Source: Gordonia bronchialis DSM 43247 (GTDB lineage: Bacteria; Actinomycetota; Actinomycetes; Mycobacteriales; Mycobacteriaceae). Taken from it: DNA of 64,000 nucleotides. The notes beneath the pieces were generated by a model. It made no database searches. It was given only the letters and a program-made list of their open reading frames with translations, and was not told the DNA's origin. Location: the NCBI RefSeq assembly GCF_000024785.1, contig NC_013441.1:3906001-3970000 (forward strand), written 5' to 3'. A program made the position numbers and the translations under genes. Positions 49,860 through 58,000 of the stretch are shown here, one piece after another; position 1 is the first letter of the stretch, and every line of letters begins with the position of its first letter.

Positions 49860-50624
49860 GTGACCGCTCCGTCGACCCATGACGTCCTGGGCACAACCGT
49901 GACCATGCCCGTCGAGATCCGCGATGCCCGCTGCTTCGTCGCCGGCTTCAGCGCCGACGCGGCGGCCGTGCAGCGAGCCATCGACTCGGCCGCCCCGCGC
50001 GTGGGCACGCTGCGCCCGCTGCGTATCCGGCCGGGCCGCGCGATGTGCATGATCGTGTTCATCGACTACGTCGACGGCGATCTCGGCCCCTACAACGAAT
50101 TCGGCGTGTGCTTCCTCGTCGAAGACCCCCAGGCTCCCCCGACGTCGCCGGTGGCGGCGATGCGCAAACTGATCCGCGGCGATGCCCGCGCCCTGATCCA
50201 CCGGTTGCCCGTCGACGGCGAGTTCACCCTCGCCGCCGGCCGCGGCATCTGGGGTTTCCCCAAGACCCTCGCCGAGTTCGACGTGGATCACGATTCCGCG
50301 ACCAAACACGGCAAGGTCCGCGTGGACGGGCGGACCGCCGTCGGCCTGCGCGTCCGGCCGGGAATCCCGGTTCCGGGATCGGCCGCCGACACCGTCCTCA
50401 ACGCCTATTCGCAGCTCGACGGCGTCCTGCGGTTGACACCCTGGCGACTCACCTCCACCCAGGACACCCGCACCCGGGTCGGCGGCGCGCGATTGACCCT
50501 GGGGCAGGGACCCATCGCCGACGAACTGCGCTCACTGCGCCTGAGTCGGCACGCGCTGATGAGTTCGTCGGTCGGCCGGCTCACCATGACGTTCGAGAAC
50601 CCGACCGTCGTCCAGCGCCGCTGA
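49860..50624 (+). CDS. Acetoacetate decarboxylase family protein
   Basis: The 254-residue protein resembles acetoacetate decarboxylase-fold proteins: CMIVFIDYVDGDLGPYNEFG, RGIWGFPKTLAEFDVDH and the C-terminal beta strands. The lysine in WGFPK is in the position of the Schiff-base lysine region of this fold. The substrate is unknown; the KstR-like site suggests sterol or related lipid metabolism. GTG 49860 has GAAGGGA upstream. The pirin gene follows 25 bp downstream but has its own -10. Confidence 0.75.
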   Translation: MTAPSTHDVLGTTVTMPVEIRDARCFVAGFSADAAAVQRAIDSAAPRVGTLRPLRIRPGRAMCMIVFIDYVDGDLGPYNEFGVCFLVEDPQAPPTSPVAAMRKLIRGDARALIHRLPVDGEFTLAAGRGIWGFPKTLAEFDVDHDSATKHGKVRVDGRTAVGLRVRPGIPVPGSAADTVLNAYSQLDGVLRLTPWRLTSTQDTRTRVGGARLTLGQGPIADELRSLRLSRHALMSSSVGRLTMTFENPTVVQRR

Positions 50625-50637
50625 GACACGACGGCAG

Positions 50638-50643
50638 TACCGT
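50638..50643 (+). promoter_or_regulatory. -10 element of the pirin gene, probable leaderless start
   Basis: TACCGT is six bases before the ATG at 50650, the same layout as sigK (TACCGT) and narG (TATAGT). Confidence 0.45.
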
Positions 50644-50649
50644 GGGGTG

Positions 50650-51660
50650 ATGAGCAACCTCGAGATCAGGCCGTCCGAAGTCGATTGCCGTCCCGGCGCC
50701 GCCGCGTCCGACGACGGTCTGCTCGTCGAGGTTCTCACCGCCCGCGACGTCCCGCTGGGCGGGCCGCGCGCGATGACGGTGCACCGCACGTTGCCGCAGC
50801 GTCGGCGATCCCTCATCGGCGCCTGGTGTTTTGCCGACCACTACGGGCCCGACGACGTGTCGGTGACCGGCGGGATGGATGTGCCCCCTCATCCGCACAC
50901 CGGATTACAAACGGTCAGTTGGCTTTTCACCGGTGAGATCGAGCACCGCGACACCATGGGCAATCATGCGATGGTCCGTCCCGGCGAACTCAACTTGATG
51001 ACGGCGGGCCATGGGATCGCGCACACCGAGGTCTCCACCGCCGACACCACCGTCCTGCACGGCGTCCAGCTGTGGGTGGCCCTGCCCGGCGAAAGCGTGG
51101 ACACGGCACGCGATTTCGCGCATTACGTACCGGATCCGGTGAGTCAGGACGGGGCGAGTGTCCGGGTATTCCTCGGCGAGCTGCTCGGGTCGTCGTCGCC
51201 GGTGCACACGTTCACCCCGTTGCTCGGCGCGGAGCTCATCTGCGAGCCGGGCGCCCGCGTCGACCTTCCGGTGCGATCTGACTTCGAACACGGAATCCTC
51301 GTCGACGCCGGGCGTTTCGCCATCGGTGACGAGACCGATGTGGTGGTCGAACCCACCGATATGGGCTATGTGGCGCCGGGAGTGTCGACGCTGCCGCTGA
51401 CCAACACCTCCGATTCGCCGGGGCGGGTGATCCTCCTCGGCGGCGAACCGTTCGGCGAGGAGATCATCATGTGGTGGAACTTCCTCGGCCGCACCCACGA
51501 CGACATCGTCCGCTACCGCGACGAGTGGATGACGAGCGGGCCGGGGTTCGAGCGCTTCGGTCAGGTGCAGGGGTATTCCGGTGACATCCAACATCTTCCG
51601 GCACCCGAGCTACCGAACACCCGGCTCAAGCCGCGGCACAATCCCCCGGCCACGCGGTAA
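50650..51660 (+). CDS. Pirin family protein
   Basis: The 336-residue bicupin has the pirin N-terminal block: GAWCFADHYGPDD, DVPPHPHTGLQTVSWLFTGE, NLMTAGHGIAHTE. These give the four metal ligands (H, H, H, E) of quercetinase-active pirins. The C-terminal part has ILLGGEPFGEEIIMWWNFLG. The cellular role is uncertain. ATG 50650 was chosen over the adjacent GTG. Confidence 0.92.
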   Translation: MSNLEIRPSEVDCRPGAAASDDGLLVEVLTARDVPLGGPRAMTVHRTLPQRRRSLIGAWCFADHYGPDDVSVTGGMDVPPHPHTGLQTVSWLFTGEIEHRDTMGNHAMVRPGELNLMTAGHGIAHTEVSTADTTVLHGVQLWVALPGESVDTARDFAHYVPDPVSQDGASVRVFLGELLGSSSPVHTFTPLLGAELICEPGARVDLPVRSDFEHGILVDAGRFAIGDETDVVVEPTDMGYVAPGVSTLPLTNTSDSPGRVILLGGEPFGEEIIMWWNFLGRTHDDIVRYRDEWMTSGPGFERFGQVQGYSGDIQHLPAPELPNTRLKPRHNPPATR

Positions 51661-51672
51661 CCGAACCCCGGC

Positions 51673-52347
51673 TCAGGTTGCCGAATTGCCCAGCAACCGG
51701 GCGAAGTTCGCGATACCTGCGGCCTCGACGGCGACCTGCCTGCGGTCGGTCGGAGCCGTGTTCCCGCCGGACTCGGTGGCGTCGTCGGCGACGGCGACCG
51801 CCCGCGGGCTCAGCAGGGCCACCAATTCTTCTGCGGCCCGGTCGATCCGGCCGGACAGGGTTGCGGTATCCCCCGACGTTCCGGCCCAGTCCTCGGCAGC
51901 CGCGTAGACACCGGTCGGTATCACCACGGTGCGCAGGTAGGAGAACAGCGGTCGCATCGCGTGATCGAGGACCATCGAGTGCCGCGGGCTGCCGCCGGTG
52001 GCACCGATCAGGACCGGCTTACCGGCCATCGCGTCGACGTCGACGAGGTCGAAGAACGACTTGAACAGGCCACTGTAGGAGGCGTTGAACACCGGCGACG
52101 CCACGATCAGGGCGTCGGCGGATTCGACGGCGGTCACGGCGTCGCGCGCCGCACCGGCGGCGAAACCCGTCGTCATCGACGCGCCGATGTCGACGGCGAG
52201 GTCGCGCAGGTCGATGACCTCGACCTCCGCCGCCGATCCCAGGCGGCGCGCCACCGCCTCGGCGATCCGGTCGACCAGCAATCTGGTCGACGACGGATCG
52301 CCGAGACCACCGTTGACGGCGACGACCCGCGGGGCACGGGTGGTCAT
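51673..52347 (-). CDS. NADPH-dependent FMN reductase (CE1759 type)
   Basis: The 224-residue flavodoxin-fold protein has VVAVNGGLGDPSSTRLL (phosphate loop), IVASPVFNASYSGLFKSF and GKPVLIGATGGSPRHS. It overlaps the LLM oxidoreductase gene by 4 bp and is thought to supply it with reduced flavin. Confidence 0.9.
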   Translation of the reverse strand: MTTRAPRVVAVNGGLGDPSSTRLLVDRIAEAVARRLGSAAEVEVIDLRDLAVDIGASMTTGFAAGAARDAVTAVESADALIVASPVFNASYSGLFKSFFDLVDVDAMAGKPVLIGATGGSPRHSMVLDHAMRPLFSYLRTVVIPTGVYAAAEDWAGTSGDTATLSGRIDRAAEELVALLSPRAVAVADDATESGGNTAPTDRRQVAVEAAGIANFARLLGNSAT

Positions 52348-53474
52348 GCGTCCACCTCCTCGGTGACGGCTTCGGTGCCGGCCTGGGCGCCGCCGGTGAC
52401 GGCAGCATCCCGAGCGGCCACCAGCGACGCATGCGTCGGGGCATCGGGGACGTGGGCGGGGCGGCCCTCGTCGAAGCCGGCCCGCAGGTCCGGCAAGACC
52501 TCACCGAGCAGATCGAGCTGCTCGAGCACGATCTTCAGCGGCAGCCCCGCGTGATCGACCAGGAATAGCTGGCGTTGGTAGTCGCCGAAGCTCTCCCGGA
52601 AGGTCAGCGTCTTGTCCAGGAACTCCTGCGGGCTGCCGACGGTCAGCGGGGTCTGGTCCGTGAAGTCCTCGAGGGACGGGCCGTGTCCGTAGACCGGCGC
52701 ATTGTCGAAGTAGGGCCGGAACTCGTTGATCGCGTCCTGCGAGTTGCGGCGCATGAAGAACTGTCCGCCGAGCCCCACGATCGCCTGATCCGCCTGACCG
52801 TGGCCGTAGTGCTCGTAACGCTCGCGGTAGAAGCCGATGAGGCGCTGGAAATGCTCCTTGGGCCAGAAGATGTTGTTGGCAAAGAAGCCGTCGCCGTAGT
52901 AGGCGGCCTGCTCAGCGATCTCGGGGCTGCGGATGGAACCGTGCCAGACGAACGGCGCGACACCGTCGAGGGGCCGCGGCGTCGAGGTGAATGAGGTCAG
53001 CGGCGTACGGAACTGCCCCTTCCAGTCCACCACGTCCTCGGTCCAGAGCCGGTGCAGCAGATGATAGTTCTCGATGGCCAGCGGGATGCCCTGCCGGATG
53101 TCCTGACCGAACCACGGGTACACCGGGCCGGTGTTGCCGCGTCCGAGCATCAGGTCGACGCGGCCGTCGGCGAGGTGCTGCAGCATCGCGAAGTCCTCGG
53201 CGATCTTCACCGGGTCGTTGGTGGTGATCAGCGTGGTCGCGGTGCTCAACTGCAATGTCGAGGTCTGTGCAGCGATGTAGCCCAGCGTCGTCGTCGGCGA
53301 CGACGAGAAGAACGGTCGGTTGTGGTGCTCGCCGATGGCGAAGACGTCGAGTCCGATGTCCTCTGCCTTCTTGGCGATCGCGACGATGGCCTTGATCCGC
53401 TCGTACTCGGTCGGCTCGATGCCGGTCGTCGGGTCGATGGTGATGTCACTGACACTGAACAGTCCGAACTGCAT
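52344..53474 (-). CDS. LLM class flavin-dependent oxidoreductase (CE1758 type)
   Basis: The 376-residue protein is a luciferase-like TIM barrel: FGLFSVSDITIDP, AIGEHHNRPFFSSSP, TATTLITTNDPVKIAEDFAM, DGRVDLMLGRGNTGPVYPWF and GDGFFANNIFWPKEH. It uses reduced FMN from the overlapping reductase gene; the substrate is unknown. ATG 53474 has AGGAGG upstream. The palindrome at 53508-53531 lies over its promoter. Confidence 0.92.
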   Translation of the reverse strand: MQFGLFSVSDITIDPTTGIEPTEYERIKAIVAIAKKAEDIGLDVFAIGEHHNRPFFSSSPTTTLGYIAAQTSTLQLSTATTLITTNDPVKIAEDFAMLQHLADGRVDLMLGRGNTGPVYPWFGQDIRQGIPLAIENYHLLHRLWTEDVVDWKGQFRTPLTSFTSTPRPLDGVAPFVWHGSIRSPEIAEQAAYYGDGFFANNIFWPKEHFQRLIGFYRERYEHYGHGQADQAIVGLGGQFFMRRNSQDAINEFRPYFDNAPVYGHGPSLEDFTDQTPLTVGSPQEFLDKTLTFRESFGDYQRQLFLVDHAGLPLKIVLEQLDLLGEVLPDLRAGFDEGRPAHVPDAPTHASLVAARDAAVTGGAQAGTEAVTEEVDA

Positions 53475-53507
53475 GTCGGCCTCCTGGTCTTGTTGGTCTC
53501 ACTCCAC

Positions 53508-53531
53508 TTAACCGGACCATGGTCCGCTTAA
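53508..53531. promoter_or_regulatory. 24-bp palindromic operator between LLM and lipoprotein genes
   Basis: TTAAC-CGGACCATGGTCCG-CTTAA has a perfect 14-bp core (CGGACCATGGTCCG) with TTAA at both ends and one mismatch. It is 33 bp before the LLM start and 72 bp before the lipoprotein start. A TetR or MarR-type dimer is likely; no such gene is adjacent. Confidence 0.6.
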
Positions 53532-53602
53532 TTCCCCGGGTTGATCCATGCGCCGCAACGGGTGGGTTAGTGTTGGCTTACCCGATCAAGAGGAGTCGCC
53601 CA

Positions 53603-54139
53603 ATGAAGCTTCGCAAATCCATCGGCGCCGCAGCACTCGCTGCAGCAGCCCTGTTCGTCGTCGCCGGTTGCTCGGAAGAGAGCACCGAGAACGCCAAGAA
53701 CGCCGCCAGCAGTGCGGTCGAGAACGCGGGCAGCAAGGTCACCAGCGCTGCGCAGTCGATCAGCAGCAAGGTCGCCCAGGAGGTGGCCGGCCTCAGCAAG
53801 TCCGACGCCCAGGGCATCCTGGACAAGGCGACCAACCCCGACACCTCCGACGCCGACCTCGAGAAGGTCGTCGACACCAGCAATCCTGCCACCAAGACCA
53901 CACTGAAGGCCTTCGCGACCGCCGCCAAGGGCGCCGGATACACCTTCACCGTCAACGAGGTGTCCGCGGACGGCACCGACAAGGCGAACGTGAAGATCGC
54001 CGTGAAGAGCCCGCACATCCCCATGCCCGACGGCGCGCCGATGACCCTCGGCTACGTCAAGGTCGGCGGCGACTGGAAACTCAGCGCCGCAGCGGTGGAT
54101 GCACTCGCTGCCCAGGGCAGCCAGCACGGCGGTCACTGA
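53603..54139 (+). CDS. Small lipoprotein of unknown function
   Basis: The 178-residue protein has a lipoprotein leader (MKLRKSIGAAALAAAALFVVAGC, lipobox Cys at residue 23). An Ala/Ser/Lys-rich helical region with ENAKNAASSAVENAGSKV follows, then a mixed fold ending in a region with VKVGGDWKLSAAAVDALA, reminiscent of low-molecular-weight antigen-type or DUF4878-like lipoproteins. AAGAGGAG precedes ATG. It is monocistronic with a strong terminator. Confidence 0.8.
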   Translation: MKLRKSIGAAALAAAALFVVAGCSEESTENAKNAASSAVENAGSKVTSAAQSISSKVAQEVAGLSKSDAQGILDKATNPDTSDADLEKVVDTSNPATKTTLKAFATAAKGAGYTFTVNEVSADGTDKANVKIAVKSPHIPMPDGAPMTLGYVKVGGDWKLSAAAVDALAAQGSQHGGH

Positions 54140-54152
54140 CCCGGTACGGATA

Positions 54153-54197
54153 GAAGCGAGGCCCGAGATCGCTCTCGGGCCTCGCTTCTTGCCTTTG
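54153..54197 (+). terminator. Terminator after the lipoprotein gene
   Basis: Perfect 15-bp arms GAAGCGAGGCCCGAG (54153-54167) and CTCGGGCCTCGCTTC (54174-54188) around ATCGCT, followed by TTGCCTTTG. It lies 13 bp after the stop and just before the convergent small gene. Confidence 0.9.
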
Positions 54198-54208
54198 TCC
54201 GGATGGGG

Positions 54209-54559
54209 TCAGCCGACAGCGCGGAGATGTCCGCGACCCTCGTCGCCCCGGGGGATATCTCGTCCGAGCCAGCCGAGGATCTCACCCATCGCGCCGGCCA
54301 CGGCGTCGGGGGAACCCAGGTTGCCGACATTGGGCAGACAATGCAGCACCGACGCCGGCAGCGCCGCCTCGGCGTTGATCGAATGCTTGGAGGCGACCTG
54401 CTCATATCGCTCGAAGGCGGTGGCCAGGGCGCCGTAGGTGGTCGCTTGACCGCTGTGACGCACCGCGGTCAGGCTCGGCGTGAGCTCAGCCTTGGCGAAC
54501 ACGTTGTCGATGATGGAGCGTGTTCGCTGCTGCTCCCAGGAGTACTCCGAGTTGTTCAT
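54209..54559 (-). CDS. Small protein with an adenylation-domain-like segment, unknown function
   Basis: With ATG 54559 the protein has 116 residues. The segment FAKAELTPSLTAVRHSGQ, TTYGALATAFERYE looks like the first 35 residues of an AMP-binding domain (core motif A1 region). The second half (ALPASVLHCLPNVGNLGSPD, AMGEILGWLGRDIPRGD) does not follow that family. A longer start to 54610 is possible but less likely. It is on the strand of the second NRPS, 237 bp beyond mbtH. I cannot name a function. Confidence 0.5.
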   Translation of the reverse strand: MNNSEYSWEQQRTRSIIDNVFAKAELTPSLTAVRHSGQATTYGALATAFERYEQVASKHSINAEAALPASVLHCLPNVGNLGSPDAVAGAMGEILGWLGRDIPRGDEGRGHLRAVG

Positions 54560-54614
54560 AGCTTCCTCGCCCCGGACTCCCCCTGAGCCGGTTGGATCAC
54601 AGTCTGTCATTCGG

Positions 54615-54643
54615 TATGAGGACTTGACTTCGATCTCCTCATA
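54615..54643. promoter_or_regulatory. Inverted repeat upstream of the small gene
   Basis: TATGAGGA (54615-54622) and TCCTCATA (54636-54643) form a perfect 8-bp inverted repeat with 13 bases between, about 55 bp before the small minus-strand gene. It could be an operator; no iron-box pattern is present. Confidence 0.4.
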
Positions 54644-54795
54644 ATTGTCGCGCAGATCACAGCAGATTTCGAGCTGACCCGCAGGCTCTTATGCTACGGG
54701 CGTGCTATGCGTGACGAAAGAGGCCAGTGTGGCAGATGTGAATCGGCAATCGGTTTGACGCTCCACGGTGATCCTCGCGATACCCACTCAACGGG

Positions 54796-55035
54796 TCACC
54801 CCTGATCTGGGTTCCCGCCGGCCTTATCCGCCTCCATCGCCTCGATGAGACTCTTGGGCCGAAGATCCGTCCAGTTCTGCTCGACGTACTCCAGGCAGGC
54901 CGCCCGCGAGTCCTCGCCGAACACCTTGGTCCAGCCGGCCGGGATATCGGCGAAGGTCGGCCAGAGGGAATGCTGATTCTCGTCGTTGACGAGGACGTAG
55001 AAGCGACCGTTTTCGTCGTCGAAGGGGTTGGTCAT
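54796..55035 (-). CDS. mbtH: MbtH-family adenylation-domain partner (NRPS 2)
   Basis: The 79-residue protein has [26 protein letters not shown] and [19 protein letters not shown], the MbtH signature with its tryptophans. It begins 45 bp after the second NRPS with AAGGAGA before ATG. It is a close paralogue of the protein at 43439-43705. Confidence 0.95.
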   Translation of the reverse strand: MTNPFDDENGRFYVLVNDENQHSLWPTFADIPAGWTKVFGEDSRAACLEYVEQNWTDLRPKSLIEAMEADKAGGNPDQG

Positions 55036-55080
55036 GGTTAGTGTCTCCTTACTTTCTTTCCATACGTTAGTGGTTTCGAA

Positions 55081-58000
55081 TCAATCCTGGTTCGTGGGTT
55101 GGGTCACCCCGCCCTCGAGTGCCGCTTCGATCTGTGGTCCGATCGTGCGCAAGGAAGCCTCGTCGGTCATACCGAGATGATGCGTGTCGACGTCGACGTT
55201 GATCACCTGTCCGCTGACAAGCGGCCGCCAACCATCGGCGATCACCGACGGATCGACCTTGCCGCGAATTGCGGTGAACACTTGCACGGCACCGTTGAAC
55301 ACGCCGGGCACGAACCCCTGCGCGATGTCGGGCGCCGCGTCGAAGCTCTCCATGATGCGGTCCACGACGTCCTCATCGAGCAGACCCATCCCGGCGATCT
55401 GTTCCCGGATGATCGCGGCCACCTCTTCCTCGGTATCCGCATGTACCGTCGCGTCGAGGTCGAAGAGTTCACGCCAGCCGCCGAGAACATCGGAAGCATT
55501 CTCCTCGGCCGCCCCGTCCCTGCGCAGTTCGGCTTCGGTGTCGACACCTTGCGGGGTCGAGTCCATGATCCCCAGGTAGGCGACCTGCTCGCCCGCCGCC
55601 TGCAGACGCGTGGCCATCGCATGGGCGATGACTCCGCCGACCGACCACCCGAGCAGGTGGTACGGACCGTTCGGCTGCACCCGACGAATCTCGTCGACGT
55701 AGCGGACGGCGAGGTCGTCGGCGTCGGTCAGAGCCGGCTCGCCATTCACCACGTGCGGATCCTGTAACCCGAACAGAGGACGGTCCACGATGAAGGGTGC
55801 CAGTCCGCCGTAGAACCAGGCGAGGCCGCCGGCCGGATGCACGCAGAACAGCGGGGGGTGTGCACCGTCCCGGCGAAGCGTGATGAGCACGTCGTCGCCG
55901 GCTCCGCCGCCCGCGTCGATCCGGGCCGCGAGGTCGCGCACCGTCGGATCGCTGAAGATCCATCGCAGTTCGAACGGGAGGCCGGCGTCGCGAACGCCCG
56001 CCATGACACGGGTTGCGCTGAGCGAGTTTCCACCGAGATCGAAGAAGGATTCGGTCACGCTGACCCTCTCGAGCCCGAGGACGGAGCCGATCGTCTTCGC
56101 GACGATCTGTTCGGTCTCGGTCTCGGGAGCAACGAAGCGGGTGCGGACGATCTCGGTGTCGGGGACCGGCAGCGCCTTTCGATCCAGCTTGCCCGACGAC
56201 CCGAATGCGAATTCCTCGACAACCATCCAGACGGTCGGGCGCATGTACTCCGGAAGTGTGTCGGCCACGAATCGTCGCACCGCCGCCAGATCCACCATGT
56301 CACCGGTACCGGACACGTATCCGACGAGCTGATCGCCTGTCGCGGTGGGCATCACGGCTGCGGCCGCATGTACCACCCCCGGCGCCGCGGACAGCGCCGC
56401 CTCCACCTCGCCCAGTTCCAGTCGCTGACCCCGGATCTTCACCTGGAAGTCGGTGCGACCCAGGTATTCCAGCTCACCTTCCCGATTCCATCGAACGAGA
56501 TCCCCAGTGCGATAGAGGCGTTCACCCGGCGCGCCGAATGGGTCTGCGACGAATCGATCGGCGGTGAGGTCGCCCCGGGCCGCGTAACCGCGCGCCAGTT
56601 GGACGCCACCGAGATACAGCTCGCCGGGCACGCCGACGGGTACCGGTTGCAGCCACGGGTCGAGCACCAGGGTGGACGTATTCCATATGGGGCGCCCGAT
56701 CGGAACGGTGGGTTCGCCCGAGACCACCTCGTGGTAGGTCACGTCCACGGCCGCCTCGGTGGGACCGTAGAGATTGTGCATCCGAGCCGACGCCAACCGG
56801 TCGATCGCCTCGTGGGCCGATCCGGCGGGCAGCGCCTCGCCGGAGGCGAAGACGTGACGCAGCGATCCGAGGTCGTCGGTGGCCGTCCGGCCCACCATGT
56901 CCATGAACAACGCGAGCATGGACGGCACGAAGTGGACGACCGACACCCTCTGTGCACGAATGAGTTCGGCGAGGTACAGCGGATCGCGATGACCTCCCGG
57001 GGAGGTGATCGCCAACCGCGCACCGACCATCAACGGCCAGAACAACTCCCATACCGACACGTCGAAGGTGGTCGGAGTCTTCTGCAGCACGACGTCCTCG
57101 AGATCGAGCGGGTAGGCCGCCTGCATCCACCGCAGTCGGTTCAGTACCGCGCGATGGCAGACCGTCACCCCTTTGGGTCGCCCGGTCGAGCCGGACGTGA
57201 ACAGGGTGTAGGCGGCGTGGTCCGGGGTGAGGGGTGTGTTGCGATCCGTATCGGTCACTCGCGACGCCCCCGACCATTCGAGCCCCGATGATTCGAGCCC
57301 CGACTCGTCGACAACCATGACGGGTATTGCCATCTGCTCCGCGACCTGGGCTGCCCCGACGCGCGCCGATTGCGTATTCACCAGCACGACAGCCGGAGCA
57401 GCGATCTGCAGCATGTAATGCGCACGCTCGTCTGGGGTTTCGGTGTCGATCGGTACGTACTGTCCGCCCGCTGTGATGACCGCATGGATCGCGACCATCA
57501 TGTCGATCGAACGGTCGATGCAGATCGCGACCGGGACATCGGGGCCGACGCCCATCGAGATCAAGGTGCGCGCATAGTGATTCACGCTACGGGAGAACTC
57601 GGCGTACGACCGCACCTGCCCGGCACAGGAGATCGCCACCGCTTCTGGGTGGGTATCGGCGCACGCCGAGAGTGCGTCCGCGAGAGTCTCGTGCGGGTCG
57701 AGATCGACATCCACGCCGACCGAGGCCGCCAGGACCTCGGTGCGTTCGGATGCCGATATCAGGCGAGTTGCTCCGACGGGCCCGTCAGGTGACGCCGACA
57801 ACGTGTCGAGCAGCCCGAGGAAACGCGATACGAAACCCAACACGGTTGGTTCGTCGAACAGGTCGATCGCATAGACGAGCGATCCGTGCCAGGTCGCACC
57901 CGCCTCCGTCGCGTCGATGATGACGTTGACGTCCAGCTGCGCCGGCGGCTCCTCCACCCCGACCGGAGTGATCGTGAGTCCGGCTACCGGCTCGGGTTGC

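Noticed and set aside
55837..57291. 484-codon open frame opposite NRPS 2
   Set aside because: It is antisense to A/PCP/TE coding sequence with clear codon-position bias for the NRPS frame.
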